Shown here piece by piece: positions 49,857 to 61,510 of a stretch of 64,000 nt of DNA. The notes beneath the pieces were generated by a model. It saw only the letters and a list, made by a program, of their open reading frames with translations, searched no databases and was not told the DNA's origin. Numbering within the stretch: the stretch's first letter is position 1; every line of letters starts with the position of its first letter. The translations under genes were made by a program, and so were the position numbers. The DNA is taken from positions 1 to 64,000 of the forward strand of contig JAJEKV010000684.1 of NCBI GenBank assembly GCA_021234155.1, given 5' to 3'. Origin of the DNA: Isoetes taiwanensis (taxonomy: Eukaryota; Streptophyta; Lycopodiopsida; Isoetales; Isoetaceae).

Positions 49857-50261
49857 AGGTTTGGAGAATGAAACCAGATGTCTCTTATTTGAGGGTGTTT
49901 GGATGCTTGGCTTATGCTTCCATACCTGCTGAGAAGCTGAAAAAGTATGGGAAGTTGCATGACAGGGCTGTCAAGGCCATCTTCATTGGGTATCCAGAAA
50001 ATCAGAAAGGTTACAAGTTGTATGATCCTTCCAAGAAGCAAGTTCTTGTAAGCAGGTCAGTTCAATTCGTCGAAGATGCTGTGATGGTATATCTTCCAGT
50101 GATTCTCCTGCAGTTCACAATGACAGCAGCTTGGATGTTGGAGATCTGATAGCAGCTGTTGGTAGACCTTTCTCTCCCTCTCTAGTGGTTTCTCCAGTGA
50201 ACTCACATTTGCCTGAAGTAGTGGTACGGGATGATCCCAAACCCACTCGCCCAATGGTCCA
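49857..50261 (+). pseudogene. Ty1/Copia polyprotein fragment (after the integrase core)
   Basis: Reads VWRMKPDVSYLRVFGCLAYA, then AVKAIFIGYPENQKGYKLYD, then KKQVLVSRSVQFVED. KPDVSHLRVFGC and FIGYxxxxKGYKLYDP are the conserved block at the end of Copia integrase leading to RT. After ~50090 a frameshift is needed to continue (SLDVGDLIAAVGRPFSPS). It is cut on both sides by family X sequences, so family X landed in, or recombined with, a Copia copy. Confidence 0.85.
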
Positions 50262-51055
50262 TGACACTAAGATCTTGTGTTGATATTTTGTGATTATATA
50301 GTGCCTTGGTGAGTTGATGACAATAAGATATATGCTTTGTATGCATCTGTCATACTACAGTTGCCATATACCAACTCCTGCTTCACCATATCTATATGTA
50401 AAATGTTTGTGCATGTCAATATAACTTCCTAGGAGTAGACGTATAATTGCCACTGATAATCTACATGGAGCTACATTACCTACTATGTCACTTAATTGGT
50501 TACTTTTCTTTAGGCCATGTCTAGTCCAAAATAGCTTGAACCACCAAGGTAGTAATGTTTTACATAATCTATCTTGTTTCTCTGTAGTTTCGTAACTCAA
50601 CCACTTAAATTAAACTCGCACTTTATCTTATACGAGTACAAGTCAATCAATTCAATCCAAACTAAAATCCTACATCTCTCGCTATATTTAAAAGGGTCGT
50701 TACGCAACCCATAGCCTTCAAAGTATTCGTATATCCAATATATGCCCTGCAACCATTGGCCTCATGCCTTTTAATGTTCCGTTCCATTTTGTCTCACCAT
50801 GAGATATGCAATTCGTATTCGAAATGACTCCGCATGTCGTATTCTGCATGACACAAATTCTCTCAGACTTATGAATTGCACATTACAAGTCATTTCAAAA
50901 TTGATCACTTTGAACATGACAACTTTTTTGCAACTTATGGTCTCGCAATGCCTCTTTAAGAAGGGAAGATTTTATCTTCTAGCATGTCACGTGTACCTGG
51001 GAGCAACTCGAGGCCCCCGGGAATAGCCTTGATGCTGAGGACAACATCATTTTTA
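50262..51055 (+). mobile_element. Family X internal 3' region, copy C
   Basis: Collinear with copies A and B. It keeps the uninterrupted DNA-transposon target (TATAATTGCCACTGAT at 50441-50457). It ends GACAACATCATTTTTAAG followed by AATAG repeats, the same LINE-like insertion point as copy A, so A and C share a common ancestor after that insertion. The frame at 50799-51026 (MRYAIRIRNDSACRILHD) recurs in all copies but is not a recognised protein. Confidence 0.8.
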
Positions 51056-51116
51056 AGAATAGAATAGAATAGAATAGAATAGTTTTTTTATCGTCCACTG
51101 AGACCAATCGGCCCAT
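51056..51116 (-). mobile_element. 3' stub of the (TTCTA)n-tailed LINE/SINE-like element
   Basis: AATAG repeats, a T run, then TATCGTCCACTGAGACC and AATCGGCCCAT, the reversed end of the element at 24.6 kb. Homology stops at ~51116. A forward fragment of the same family (GATTGAGACACTGATGGATT and GGGGAGCCATGCCAGG) follows at 51157-51192. Confidence 0.7.
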
Positions 51117-51219
51117 CCAAATTAAAATCCTACATCTATGCCAACACCGTCTCTAGATTGAGACACTGATGGATTGGGGAGCCATGCCAGGACAAAGGTA
51201 CTTCCCCAAAACAAGAAAA

Positions 51220-52940
51220 AAGTGACCTTGGCAAAACTTATGCCATATGATCTCTAACTCAAATTTTGATGCAATCCAAATTCTAAAAGTTGCTCTGATA
51301 TATAAGGAATTTATGAAAGGTCAGCTGCAAGCAAATAAGCAAAACACCCTCAAGTTTGTAATCATGACCAAGTCAAAACTTGGTCAATAGCTCTGGCAGA
51401 AAACAACTTTTCACAACTCAAGCTATGGGATTCTTTTTGTTAGTCTGACACATGTTGTAGACTCTGACAGACCTGCAGAAAAAGTGCATCAATGTTTGTT
51501 GTCAAAAAACATGCAAGTCAACAATCACGCAAAAGCATTTGAAGTTTTCTGATACAATTTTCCCTTTTTGAAAAATCCCCTATTTTGGTATATTCTTGCC
51601 AAATCCAATTTTGATCTCTGTTTTTTTTGTCGGATCCTAGGTTCTTGGCATGAATAAGGTTAAATCGGGAGCTTTGAGCCATGATTGGCACGTCTAATCC
51701 ACAGAAAAGGCCAGATCTTGGCCTGCCCTTTTTAGGGTTCTTGATTTTTCGTGGGATATATCCCACAGGCTTGATTCAAAAAGTTAGCCCAAGATATATA
51801 AGGAGAAATCAAAGCAAATAATTAAAATGCGTGCTATTTCCACGTGGATGCTGGCCCATTGCCACCCCACATGCTCGGAGATACTATATGGCAGAGGGGG
51901 GTTGGCGGAAATAGATGACTAGGTTGGGGGGTAGATAGGAATGTTTTTGCATTTTTTTTTATCATGGGCACAGTTCCCAAGGGGCGAATTTTGAAGGTCA
52001 AGATGAAGCCATTTTGCAAAATTTCACAGTCCACATAGCATAATTTTTTGTGCTCTTCAAGATGGAAAAATATTTTTTGGAAAATAAGCACTTTGATTTT
52101 TTGGGTAAAAAAGGTCTAAACTTGATGAAGTGGCAAGGGTGAGAGGTGATTTGGCAAAAAAATGGTGACTGAGATGATGATATGGCAAGTGAAGTGGCAA
52201 AGAATATTTTCCCTAGTCAAAAACTTTTGTGAGATGTGAATGAGGTGGATGACACATGTGGAGTGATGTGGATGATACATGGTGATGATGTGGCATATTT
52301 TGGGTGAGGTGGATAGTATATTGTCAAAAAGGAAAGTGCAATTCAAATCTTAGATATTTTGATAATATTTAGCCCAATTTTGCCTTTTCAAACTTTGTGT
52401 TGGAAAATATGCACCTTTCTCTCTCTAACTTCATTTTTAGGGAGAGAATGTGATCCTTTGACCTTGAAAAGGCCAATTTTAATGGAATTTTTGCATTTCT
52501 CATGAATAGTGGATGTATGATGAGGTGTGTGGGGTATTAGGAAAAAGACTATTTGCCAACTTTGGATTTTTGAGGTGGTAAAGGCATAAGGGATGAGGAC
52601 AATGAGATGTGAGATGGGTGGAATCATGATAATAGGGCCTAGGAAGATGTATTTTACGCAAAAATAACTTGGATTGAACAAAGTACCATTATAGCTTGAG
52701 GGGTCTCCCGAACTTTGACAAGGGGTCTTCAAGCTTTGACTTCAAGTGTCTTTATGAGTGCACTAATGATCCAAAGCTATATTTAGGGTGTTTACATGAT
52801 GTTCTATCAAATGTCCTCACTTGGTTCTTCATACTTGATGTCGTCTAAATGTCTTCATAGCAAGATGTCTTTAGAATCCATGGTATCTTGTATTATGCAC
52901 ACACATTTCAAGTAAAATGTTAGATATGAGTACAATGCAT
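51220..52940 (-). mobile_element. Diverged LTR related to the Ty3-type element (solo or partial)
   Basis: Read on the minus strand, blocks appear in the same order as in the 2.44 kb LTR: TTGAAGACCCCTTG with GGGAGACCCCTCAAG, pyrimidine-rich text with CATCCACTATTC, CTATCTACCCCCC, CCACGTGG, then GGGATATATCCCAC and GAACCCTAAAAAGGGC. Identity is too low for the same subfamily. The minus-strand frames here are by-products. The ends are approximate. Confidence 0.5.
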
Positions 52941-52944
52941 TCAT

Positions 52945-54330
52945 ATGGCTCTTCTATGCTGCCAAAAAGTGGAAACAACTAATGCCCAAAACCAGGACAC
53001 AATGAAAGAGACAAAGGAATCCCACGGTGTGAGAACATCATGGCCTTGGAGCGCGAGTCCTCTACGACAAGAATCTCGGCCTTCAATGCATGACAAATCC
53101 ACTCAACCACCATCAGTTAAGGAGATTCCTCAATGTGCCAACAGAGATCTGGGGATATCTCCTAATGACAGTTTTGCCATTATGGGTCTAAGGCCATTGT
53201 ACTATATATATCAGAAGCTTAAACTTAGAAGCTAGACAGGACTTAGCATTCTCTTGTTTCCAGACTTTGCATTCAGACGAAGTCCTTTTATCCCATTTCA
53301 TCGTATCAAGGGATTCTCATTTTATCATTGTTCTCTTTTCTATTTATTCTGTTCATTGTTTCTTAGCCCTTTTACAAAACCCCGCGTGATACTATATACT
53401 GAGGATTTGTCTGTTTGATTCAAGGATCCTCACTGAGGGCAACCTTCCCGATCCAGATCCCAAACACTGTAGTTGTTGCTGGGTCTTAGTTTGTGCTCTT
53501 TTCCTCCAAGATGTCTATTCGTGATTTCACTTAGAAGGAATTTGTTCTCCAAACTTCTGCTCGTCTTGAATGCCAGAAATGCAGGGTAGCTAACCGTGAG
53601 CCTTTCTTGGGAGATTATGATATTGAAGGAGGGTAGCCGCCCTCGCGTGTCCAATCAACACCTCCTGTACCTTGATTTTTTTCGCATCTCCTGTCTCCAC
53701 CACATTGTCACAATTGTTCACAACCACATTTGCATCATCAAACACCCACTCAAGGATAGACTCCACGGTACCTTCAAACTCTTGATAACATCTATATACA
53801 TATTTCCTTTGTGCAGTCTCTACATCCTTTGCAATCTTCTTCACCATATCACGATATAGGCTTTTCTCAAGTCTCTTTTGGCTCTACTTATGTTAATGAG
53901 TTTCAATCTTCTCCTCTCTTCAACTTCATGTTAATGTTTATAATGTGGATAATCTTTTGCAAGATACAGACAGAAACCCCGGGGCAGCACCTCCTAGATT
54001 CAGCCTGCCAACTGTTTCCATACTGCCAGCTTCTTTTCCTAGCCCCTCGTTTCCTCATCAAGCACCATATTATGGTCAAGTACCATTCCCTTTTGTTGCT
54101 ACTACTACTCCAGGAAATCCTCTATCACTTTTGTATCTATTACTGGTCTCAATCTGAAACTTCTCTATCCTATTTTTGGTAGCGGTAAAGCCAAGCCTAC
54201 ACAATATCAGAGTGCTGAAGCACATGTTGAAGAATTTGAGGTTCTTACTGTTCCGAATGGACACTCATAGCCTCAGATCAAGTTCTATATTTTTTTGACC
54301 ATGCTACATGGTGCTATGCCAACAATCTAG
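52945..54330 (+). other. Unassigned region, possible retroelement internal remnants
   Basis: Frames at 52945-53235 (MALLCCQKVETTNAQNQDT) and 53945-54157 (PGAAPPRFSLPTVSILPASF, Pro/Ser-rich) look protein-like but match nothing I know. A minus-strand frame at 53590-53847 (MVKKIAKDVETAQRKYVYRC) competes. The region leads into a purine tract and an LTR start at 54341, so it is probably the 3' internal part of a retroelement. Confidence 0.35.
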
Positions 54331-54510
54331 GAGGGGAGAATGTGACGTTCCATGTATTTATATGCTATGTGTACAAATAGATGACACGTCACCATGAATA
54401 CTTAATGGTGTATTAATTATTCATGTTATTAATTAACAAGGTAAGGTTAGCTATGTTAGAATTAAATATTAATTAAGAAGCCAAGTATGCCAAAATATTA
54501 ATAATTAGTC
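54331..54510 (+). mobile_element. Purine tract and start of family X LTR (copy D)
   Basis: GAGGGGAGAA at 54331-54340 then TGTGACGTTCCATG. Matches the family X LTR to ~54510, including the empty Helitron site AGCTA-TGTTAG (54449-54459), then diverges (TTTTAATTAATTGTTAATAA). The following ~400 bp to ~54920 may be the rest of a different LTR subfamily; no end could be fixed. Confidence 0.75.
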
Positions 54511-55129
54511 ATTAACTATTTTAATTAATTGTTAATAATTTAGTTTAAGTGGTGCCACCTGGCCCAAATTGATTAGGCAAGATAGAGATGCTAACTTTGG
54601 GTCACCCAAATTGGGGCTTCCACCCCAATTTGCCCCAATTCGAATTGGAGAGGGAGGAGTAGCTTTTTCAGCCTGCCGAGCATGGAGGACCTGAGAGATG
54701 GGAGATCTAGCTCAGACTCCGGTTAGTAGGCTTAGTTAGCTTGAGATTCTAGGTAGAGATAAACCCTTGGTTGTTTAGATGGATGACTAATCTCTTATTG
54801 ATGTTCTATTTGAAGTTATTAATGGATTTATGAATTATAGTATTTCTTCTGCGGCGGCTCTTATGTTTGTGGGATTTATAAAGGCTATGTAGAAGTAGAG
54901 ATGCTCCTAGCTAGGAATCCATTAAATCCCATTAAATGTGGCCTGTGCACAAGAGCTTGCCTGGCTGGGGGTGGTATGTTGTGATTCAGCACCATACAAC
55001 GAAGACGATGGCGAAGTAGAGGTGGAACCTTGCCTGGCATGGCTACAAGGCAAGGGGGCGTCACCTTGTGGAACCTGTCAAAACCATGTGCATCAATGGG
55101 AGGGGGCGATTTTTTACCCTTTTTCGTAT

Positions 55130-55289
55130 GTATACTAGGGGTTATAGGGGTTTTGGGATGTTCTTCTAGTTGTAAAACCATACGGAAAGGGGTTAAATTT
55201 GCCTATCAGAAACACGTATACTAGGGGTTTTTTGGCTACCCTATGCACGCAGGTGGCATATCCCTTATAAAGAAGGTGGATCCCCCGGG
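55130..55289 (-). mobile_element. One end of a second element of the GC-TIR DNA transposon family
   Basis: On the minus strand this starts CCCGGGGGATCCACCTTCTT and continues AAGGGATATGCCACCTGCGT, AACCCCTAGTATACG, matching 26051-26140 (CCCGGGGGGTTCACCTCT, GGGATATGGCATGTGCGT, AACCCCTCCGTATACG) over about 80 bases. The other end was not found, so it is truncated or diverged. Confidence 0.55.
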
Positions 55290-55299
55290 CTACAAGGAT

Positions 55300-56720
55300 T
55301 CCTATAGTGTGCTAGGCTTATAGTCAGTCACTTTGTATGGGCCGGGTATGGCTCTTACACCCTCTGGGTCGCATGATACATGCCTATAGGGACATCCTGG
55401 ACTCGTTGAGCGCGGCTAGGGCCGGCTTGTGGATTTTGGGGGGTTAAGTCAAGTACGTATGAGGGGCCATAATCCTCTAGCCACCTATGGAACCATCATG
55501 CCTGGGAGGGGACTCACCCCCTTCCTGCCTCATCGAACTAGGGAGATGTGATCTGGAGTAGTCTCATAGGATGATTCCATGATATTGCATCTCTGGAAGG
55601 TTATATAACCACGCCATAGCATGTTCCAGCCTATCTACAAAGTGTGGACAGGAGGGGCCAGCCAGCGCCATTGTTATGATTTCGTCTATTGTTATCCGGA
55701 GGCCCTGACTATTCGTTGACCCCCTTGTAAAATGATCCTCTGTTAGGTTTTTCTCTCCTTTTTTTAAATAAAGGACTGGCACTCTGTATGGAATGTCTTG
55801 CGAAGTAAAATCACACCAGGTAATGTTAATTCATTTTGTACAAAGAACATGGACAATAAAATTCTATCGTTCTATATATTCTATTTATGCAAGAGCAACC
55901 TCTTGAAAAGAAGACCTGTCAAAGATGTGTCTAGCAGAATAAAGGAAAAAATCAATCTCTCTGGAAAACCTTTGTTCAACTCGATCAGTTTCTCACAATT
56001 TAAAAAGCACAAAATCAGAAGCAAAGACTTTGTCTTCTATTAAAAGAAAACAACCTAAAACATCAGTAAACAATTTTAGATCACTATTTTGCATGAAAAC
56101 AAAGCAACTCCCTCTGAAAAAGCTGTCATATCCATTGCTATTTCTATAAAATTTCTTCACAAAGCATGCTACATATTCTCAGTGCAACTAGACAAGCTAG
56201 TAATCATTACAATCTTGAGTTGTCTGTTTTATGTAAATCAAGGAACTTCATGCTGATATGCAATCCAACTTCACAGAAAAGTGATTCTGTATTCTTACCA
56301 TGAAACTACTTTCCATAGTTGCATGGCATTTTGACATGCATCGTGAACAGTGGACCTCCTCCTATGCAAATCCAAATCTTAACCCCTCTGCCCTTCCCTA
56401 CTCAGGTTTCAGTATTCTTAAAACATTGTGTGCTATCTGTCAGAGTTACTGCAGCTTCCACATGCCCCCTATTACATTTATCATGCCCTATATTGCGTTT
56501 ATGATGAACATTTCCTCTACCTTTGGAATTACTGCTGTCTATAACGTTTTGTATCTTCCATGCAGCAATGTGTAAAGGGACCTAACCTAGCCAGAATGTT
56601 CCAAGGCAAGTAAAGGACCTGATATATTAGACAAGTACTCAAGGACAATCAAACAAGTAAAATTATTAAAAGTCTCAAGATTAATTGAAAGAGTTATTTA
56701 CCTGTCCTATGGGTGGAAGT
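55300..56720. other. Mixed repeat-like sequence, no gene recognised
   Basis: 55727-55792 is the reverse of a repeat at 25562-25632. A minus frame 55564-55782 (MALAGPSCPHFVDRLEHAMA) is unassigned. 55798-56580 is AT-rich with short frames only. Confidence 0.4.
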
Positions 56721-56727
56721 TGTCAAC

Positions 56728-57117
56728 TTAAATCTCATATAAAAGGTTCAAGATTTCAAGTTGTGGATTACATCTTGCAATGTCTTTGAACGTCACACCA
56801 TAGTACTTCGGAGGGCTTTTCCAAGAAGAATCAAATGCCAACCATTCCTTTGATACATCTTGAGGAATTTCCTTTGCTATGAAGAGCATCCTAATGTCTT
56901 TCTCATAACATTGGAACATATCCTTCCACTTCGATGCATGCACTTTTTGATCCTGACTAGAAACTTTAAAAAATGAATTTCCATGTTCAGTTAGTGGTGT
57001 CCTTACTGTAATTTGAATTTCAGTAAGACCTTGTGGAAAGCCTCTTGTTGCTGCAACATCTTTAGAATGCCACGGTTCTATTGCGATAACCGACACATAT
57101 CGCAATAGAACCGACAT
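56728..57117 (-). CDS. Unidentified 129-codon frame
   Basis: Reads MSVLLRYVSVIAIEPWHSKD, then RGFPQGLTEIQITVRT, SKWKDMFQCYEKDIRMLFIA, and WLAFDSSWKSPPKYYGVTFK. Amino-acid usage is balanced (Trp, His, Cys, Pro spread evenly), unlike AT noise, so it may be a true exon or small protein. The proposed start lies inside a perfect hairpin (57073-57113), so the first ~15 residues are doubtful. No family recognised; no upstream partner exon was identified. Confidence 0.35.
   Translation of the reverse strand: MSVLLRYVSVIAIEPWHSKDVAATRGFPQGLTEIQITVRTPLTEHGNSFFKVSSQDQKVHASKWKDMFQCYEKDIRMLFIAKEIPQDVSKEWLAFDSSWKSPPKYYGVTFKDIARCNPQLEILNLLYEI
57073..57113. repeat. Perfect 16-bp inverted repeat (hairpin)
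   Basis: CGGTTCTATTGCGATA at 57073-57088 pairs with TATCGCAATAGAACCG at 57098-57113 around a 9-base loop. With a bulge the pairing extends outward (GAATGCCA against ACATTCC). Confidence 0.9.
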
Positions 57118-57119
57118 TC

Positions 57120-57531
57120 CTTGGATGGGGACACCCTTCCTCTATCACCTATTTATACCGCCTCCTTTCTCATTTCCAGTCATCGGCGTTCTCTTGAGCT
57201 CTTTTGCATTTTTTTCTTCTAACCTCCACAACTTTCCTTAGCTAGATTTTGTGTCTTTCTAGAGTTTCGCCCAATCTATGGATGAAGAGGGTTTCTCTTC
57301 TTTCTAGGGAGCTTGCTTTTGATCTTTTCCTCTTCAGTTCAGGGGACTTCAGCTGCCGGTTCATGGAGGGTAGCTCGTAGCCATGGTTGATTCGTCGCTT
57401 ATATATACTTACATCATCTGTCGCACTCGATTTGGATTTATACTTGTGAAGGGTTCTGGTTGATGCCGACCCCAATTTTTGGTAGATCGGTTATTGGGTT
57501 CCGCTTATCAATCTTTGCAAGCAGGATGGAT
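57120..57531 (+). promoter_or_regulatory. Possible promoter/5' leader for plus-strand retroelement
   Basis: TATTTATA-like box near 57150 (CCTATTTATACCGCC), then pyrimidine-rich leader text. It could drive the L1-like region downstream or belong to an LTR. The association is positional only. Confidence 0.2.
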
Positions 57532-57534
57532 TAA

Positions 57535-57716
57535 GGGTGCTTTCCCATGAATTTGCAGGCCTGAAACAGCCGTACTAAGCTCAGAATTGTGTGGAGAATA
57601 CTTTGCGACTCAGGTCCTAAACCTGAATCAAGCAAGTAAGGCGCTCATGGGAACACCGGAGCCTTCGACCTGACCTCAAGAAAATCTCCGGGTTTTAGTC
57701 CCATGGGAAAGCACCC
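57535..57716. mobile_element. Tourist-like (PIF/Harbinger) MITE, 182 bp
   Basis: TIR GGGTGCTTTCCCATG at 57535-57549 and its exact inverse CATGGGAAAGCACCC at 57702-57716. Flanking TAA at 57532-57534 and 57717-57719 is the 3-bp target duplication typical of PIF/Harbinger. The interior is non-coding. Confidence 0.85.
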
Positions 57717-57733
57717 TAAGGCTGCAGAGCTAT

Positions 57734-58560
57734 TTGATCGATTTAGGTATCTCATTTTTCCCTTCTTTATTTTTGTTTTTTGTCGTATTCTTGATCTTGC
57801 AATCTTTGCACTCTGCTCCAATTGCTATGGGACTGGATTCTAGCGTTCATCTGTTTCAAACTCTTCCTTGTGATATGCGTGAAGGCATAGTCTCCCGATC
57901 GGATCTGTCCTTAAACCTCAGTTGCCCTAAAGCTTTGGTTAGACTCAATTTAGTTTTGTTCTTTCTCTATAATCCCATGTTCATGGCCTGCCTTTCCAAT
58001 CTAGCTCCATGAAATGAGACCTTTATGTTTTATTCAGTATCCTGTAGGACTAGTGTCATAAACTCCGATGTGCAGATTAGACTGTCCAGGATCATCACAA
58101 ACCGCATCAATCCAGCCAAACCCTTCCAGGCAGATGCAGTATTTTCATGGATGGGCCTCTTGTTTGCAACTTGTATCTCCTTATACATACAGTCAGAGAT
58201 CCCTGTTTTTCCTTTTCTGGAGCCGATGCTTCCTAGAATGCAACGAACTCGGGCATATTGTGCCTGCTAAGCTTGGCCGCATTTGGTTCCAAGGAGCTTG
58301 TCACATAATGAGAGCTTATTTTTTGCAGCGTGATCAGATGGAGCAAAGCAGAGTTCGGCGTGAATTAATGGTTCTACATCAGGCTCTGTTGGTTTCTTTC
58401 TCTCCCCATTGGCTTATAGATCCAAGGAAGCGGGCCTTTCTGGGTTAGTTTTTTGGTCCCTCGATTACCATGGCATGGAATACTCCAGCCAGACTTCTGC
58501 TGCCTTCTCTACTCGTGTTGGTGCCTGCCTCGGAAAAATATAAGCGACCCAATTGTGATA
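57734..58560 (+). other. Unassigned; zinc-knuckle-like fragment
   Basis: A frame at 58068-58448 includes CFLECNELGHIVPAK, resembling half of a CCHC knuckle, then QMEQSRVRRELMVLHQALLV. It may be a remnant of a retroelement gag or LINE ORF1. Evidence is thin. Confidence 0.25.
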
Positions 58561-58590
58561 TTGTTAAAAGATAGACACCCAATCAAAAGA

Positions 58591-58695
58591 CAAGAATGTT
58601 GCTTTAGGCAACATTCTGGCATGGAAACCATGCCGATGCGCGGAGCGCGGAGGCATGGTTGACATGCCATAATGTTGCCTAAAGCAACATTCTTG
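58591..58695. repeat. Long hairpin, 44-nt arms around a GC-rich loop
   Basis: Left arm 58591-58634 (CAAGAATGTTGCTTTAGGCA and on to CATGCC) pairs with right arm 58652-58695 with about three mismatches. The 17-base loop contains CGCGGAGCGCG, itself a small hairpin. Each arm also folds on itself (AATGTTGC with GCAACATT). It may be a foldback transposon or small-RNA precursor. Confidence 0.85.
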
Positions 58696-59332
58696 TAACG
58701 TGGAAATAATTTAGATAAAATTATAATTTAGTACTTATAATTTATACCCTAGTTTAAGTTTATTCCTTTGATGTGGTGCTTTGGTTGGAATGCTTGGGTT
58801 TAGACTTCTTGGGCATGGGTTCAAGTCTTTCTTATACATGTTTTACTTCTTTCCTGCTATTTTAGTTATTTTTGAGTGGACACATATTTACTAGTCTTCA
58901 TATTCAATTAGTCCCTATGGTTCACATATTTTGTTATTTTTAGTTATTTTCAGTGGATTACACTTGTTTATTGTGTTGACTTAGTTCCCCAACACACGCA
59001 TTTTACTTAGTGGTCCTTCAGCGATTTTACTTAGTGGAGGATTAGACACAGATGTTAGTAGATGTTTCAGCATTTGCACGATGTTTGGGGTGCCTATGGT
59101 TATTTTGGGCGTGATGTTACATTGCAAGATGTCGTAGGTCATTTCATTGGATATAGATTTTCTTCCATATCTAATGTTACATTGCGGGGTGTCTATGGGT
59201 CATTTGGTCAGATCTAGATTTCTTCCATCATTACTATGTTGTTGGGCATGCACTCTTTCATTAAAATCAGTATGTCTTTGTCTTTCTTTTATGAATCGGC
59301 TGTGTATCTGCTATTGGGACGTGCTTGGGACT

Positions 59333-59516
59333 GGACATTTTGCATTTGTTATTAGATTGGGCATGTGTATGTGTTTCGCCTATGGGGATGTGTCTTGGAC
59401 TGAACATTTTGCATTTGTTGTTAGATTGGGCATGTGTATCAGCATGCATCTTGGGAGTGGACATTTTGTATTTATTGTTGGATTGGGCATATGTATCTAC
59501 ATGTATCTCATAATCA
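59333..59516 (+). repeat. Minisatellite, three ~57-69 bp units
   Basis: GGACATTTTGCATTTGTT and AGATTGGGCATGTGTATG recur with starts near 59333, 59402 and 59459. Confidence 0.85.
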
Positions 59517-61206
59517 TTAAGCCTCCTTTATACGGTTTTATAATGCATTTATCCTCCTTTTAATCATATGCATAATTTTTCATCATCTTCCACTTCATTC
59601 GTACCTCGCAAGTTCGATTAAATCAACATTAGAATTGTTTGTGGTGATTTAATTGTGGGGAAACATATGCATCTATTCATTCTTTGTCTAGAAGGTTTCT
59701 TAGAGTTTTCATCATCTTCCACTTCATTCGTACCTTTTGCAAGGTTGCACATCAATTTTTCATAACCTTTTGTTTCGATAGATCTAATAATCCGTTGTTT
59801 TGGTACCCTATTTATCCTCAAATTACTTTCTTTGTCTAGTCGAGTTTGAGTTTTTTGTCACATTTCATCTTGGGTTATTCGATTTCTAATGTTCGGGGTC
59901 AAGATTTTACATAGTTCTTATTTTGCAATTGAGGGAGATTCATTAGTATTGTTATACTCCACTTTTTTGTTTTGCAATAAATGGTTCATTTTGGATATGA
60001 ATAATTTTTGGTTTGGTGCTTTTTCTTGTTTTGTATTTAGTCATATTGCTGGTTTAAAAATGAATTCCATTTCTTATTCATACTTTTAGTTGTCCTTTGC
60101 TAGTTTTTTGGTTTCCATTTTCATGGAGTTATCTTTTAAACTTGTATGCTCTTTTTATGCCATTTCCTTTTATCACTTTGAGTTTTTGCATCGCTTTTAA
60201 TGCCTTTGTCGGTTGTCCTTGTGAGGATCCTAATTTCTTAATGTTATTTTCAAAGTGTTAGTATTGCCCATATTTTAATTTTAGTTTCCATTGATCCATT
60301 CTTTGGTATGAGATCATTAGTGCTCTTTGCTTATCCCATTTTTATTCTATTTTCATCGCTTTTTACATTCTTTTTCACTTTAGTTTTGTCCCCTTATTCT
60401 TTTTCATCCCGTTGATGTCCATTTATTTTGCCCTTGACTCTGTGATCTGGACCCATTTCTTTGTTTAGCTTTTTATATTAGTCATGGTTGCATGATCTAC
60501 TTTAGCCATTTCATTTCGGTAGAACTTCCGCTTTTCATTTTTGCACTAGTCCTGTGGTTGAAAACCTTCCCTGAGCAAACAAGGAGTCGCGGAACACAAC
60601 TTTGTGCAAGTGTCATTGTTGCTCTTTTGTGCATTTGGGCAAGTATCATGGTATTTGTGCTTTATTCGTGATCGTGAAAAATATTATGTTTGGCATAGAC
60701 GAGTTGGACTTTGTGATACCAAATTTTGGTGGTCGCTTGATTCATGTTTCTAGTTCTATAGACCACATGCTTCTTTGGTTTGGCATGGCATTAGGCTCTT
60801 GTTTGGCTGAGATCGTATGATGTTTTTGCATGTATATTATTTTTGTTAGGGATATGATCAACCTTATTTTACCTGTTATGATGTCCATAATTATGCTCTG
60901 CTGTTTTATTTTTTACTTATTTGGTTCATTCTCATGTGTTTATTCTCCGCTTTCTTTTATTCCTCATGCTTGCACTATTAGTTGATCATATGCACTTCGC
61001 TTTTTCATTTTGCACTATCTCTAGTTTTGGTGCTTTTTCCTTTATCCCACATTTACTCCATGGCCCCATGACATTTCCATCAAAACCTCTGGTGTTAGAT
61101 CTATTCCCTATGTTTAATCCGTTTCTTCTTGTCTTTTTCGTCTCGATTTTGTTTCTTTGAACCCGTTTTTCTCTTAGAGGTTTCCATTGCTTTTTTATTC
61201 TTTCAT

Positions 61207-61510
61207 CGCACTCTCTTGTTTTTGCTATGCTTTTTTTCCATTTGTCTACTCTTGTTATTACCATTTCTTTGTCTCCCATATATTTTCAGTCTTGTTTTAT
61301 TATTTTATGGGTTATTTATGTTTCCTTTGTCAGTTAGTTTTAGATTCGCTTTTTTTATCTCACTTTCTTGTTTCTGCTCTGCATTTTCCATTTGTCTGCT
61401 CTTGCTATTACCATTTCTCTGTCTCCTACATATCTTTAGTTATGTTTTTATTCTTTTATGGATCATTCTTGTGTTTTCTTTGTCAATTAATTTTAGATTT
61501 TCTTTTAGTG
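61207..61510 (+). repeat. Two ~152-bp tandem units
   Basis: CTCTCTTGTTTTTGCTATGC, then CCATTTGTCTACTCTTG, ATTACCATTTCTTTGTCTCC recurs at 61359 with ~15% difference. It produces the longest frame of this tract (185 codons), which is therefore not called a gene. Confidence 0.85.
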
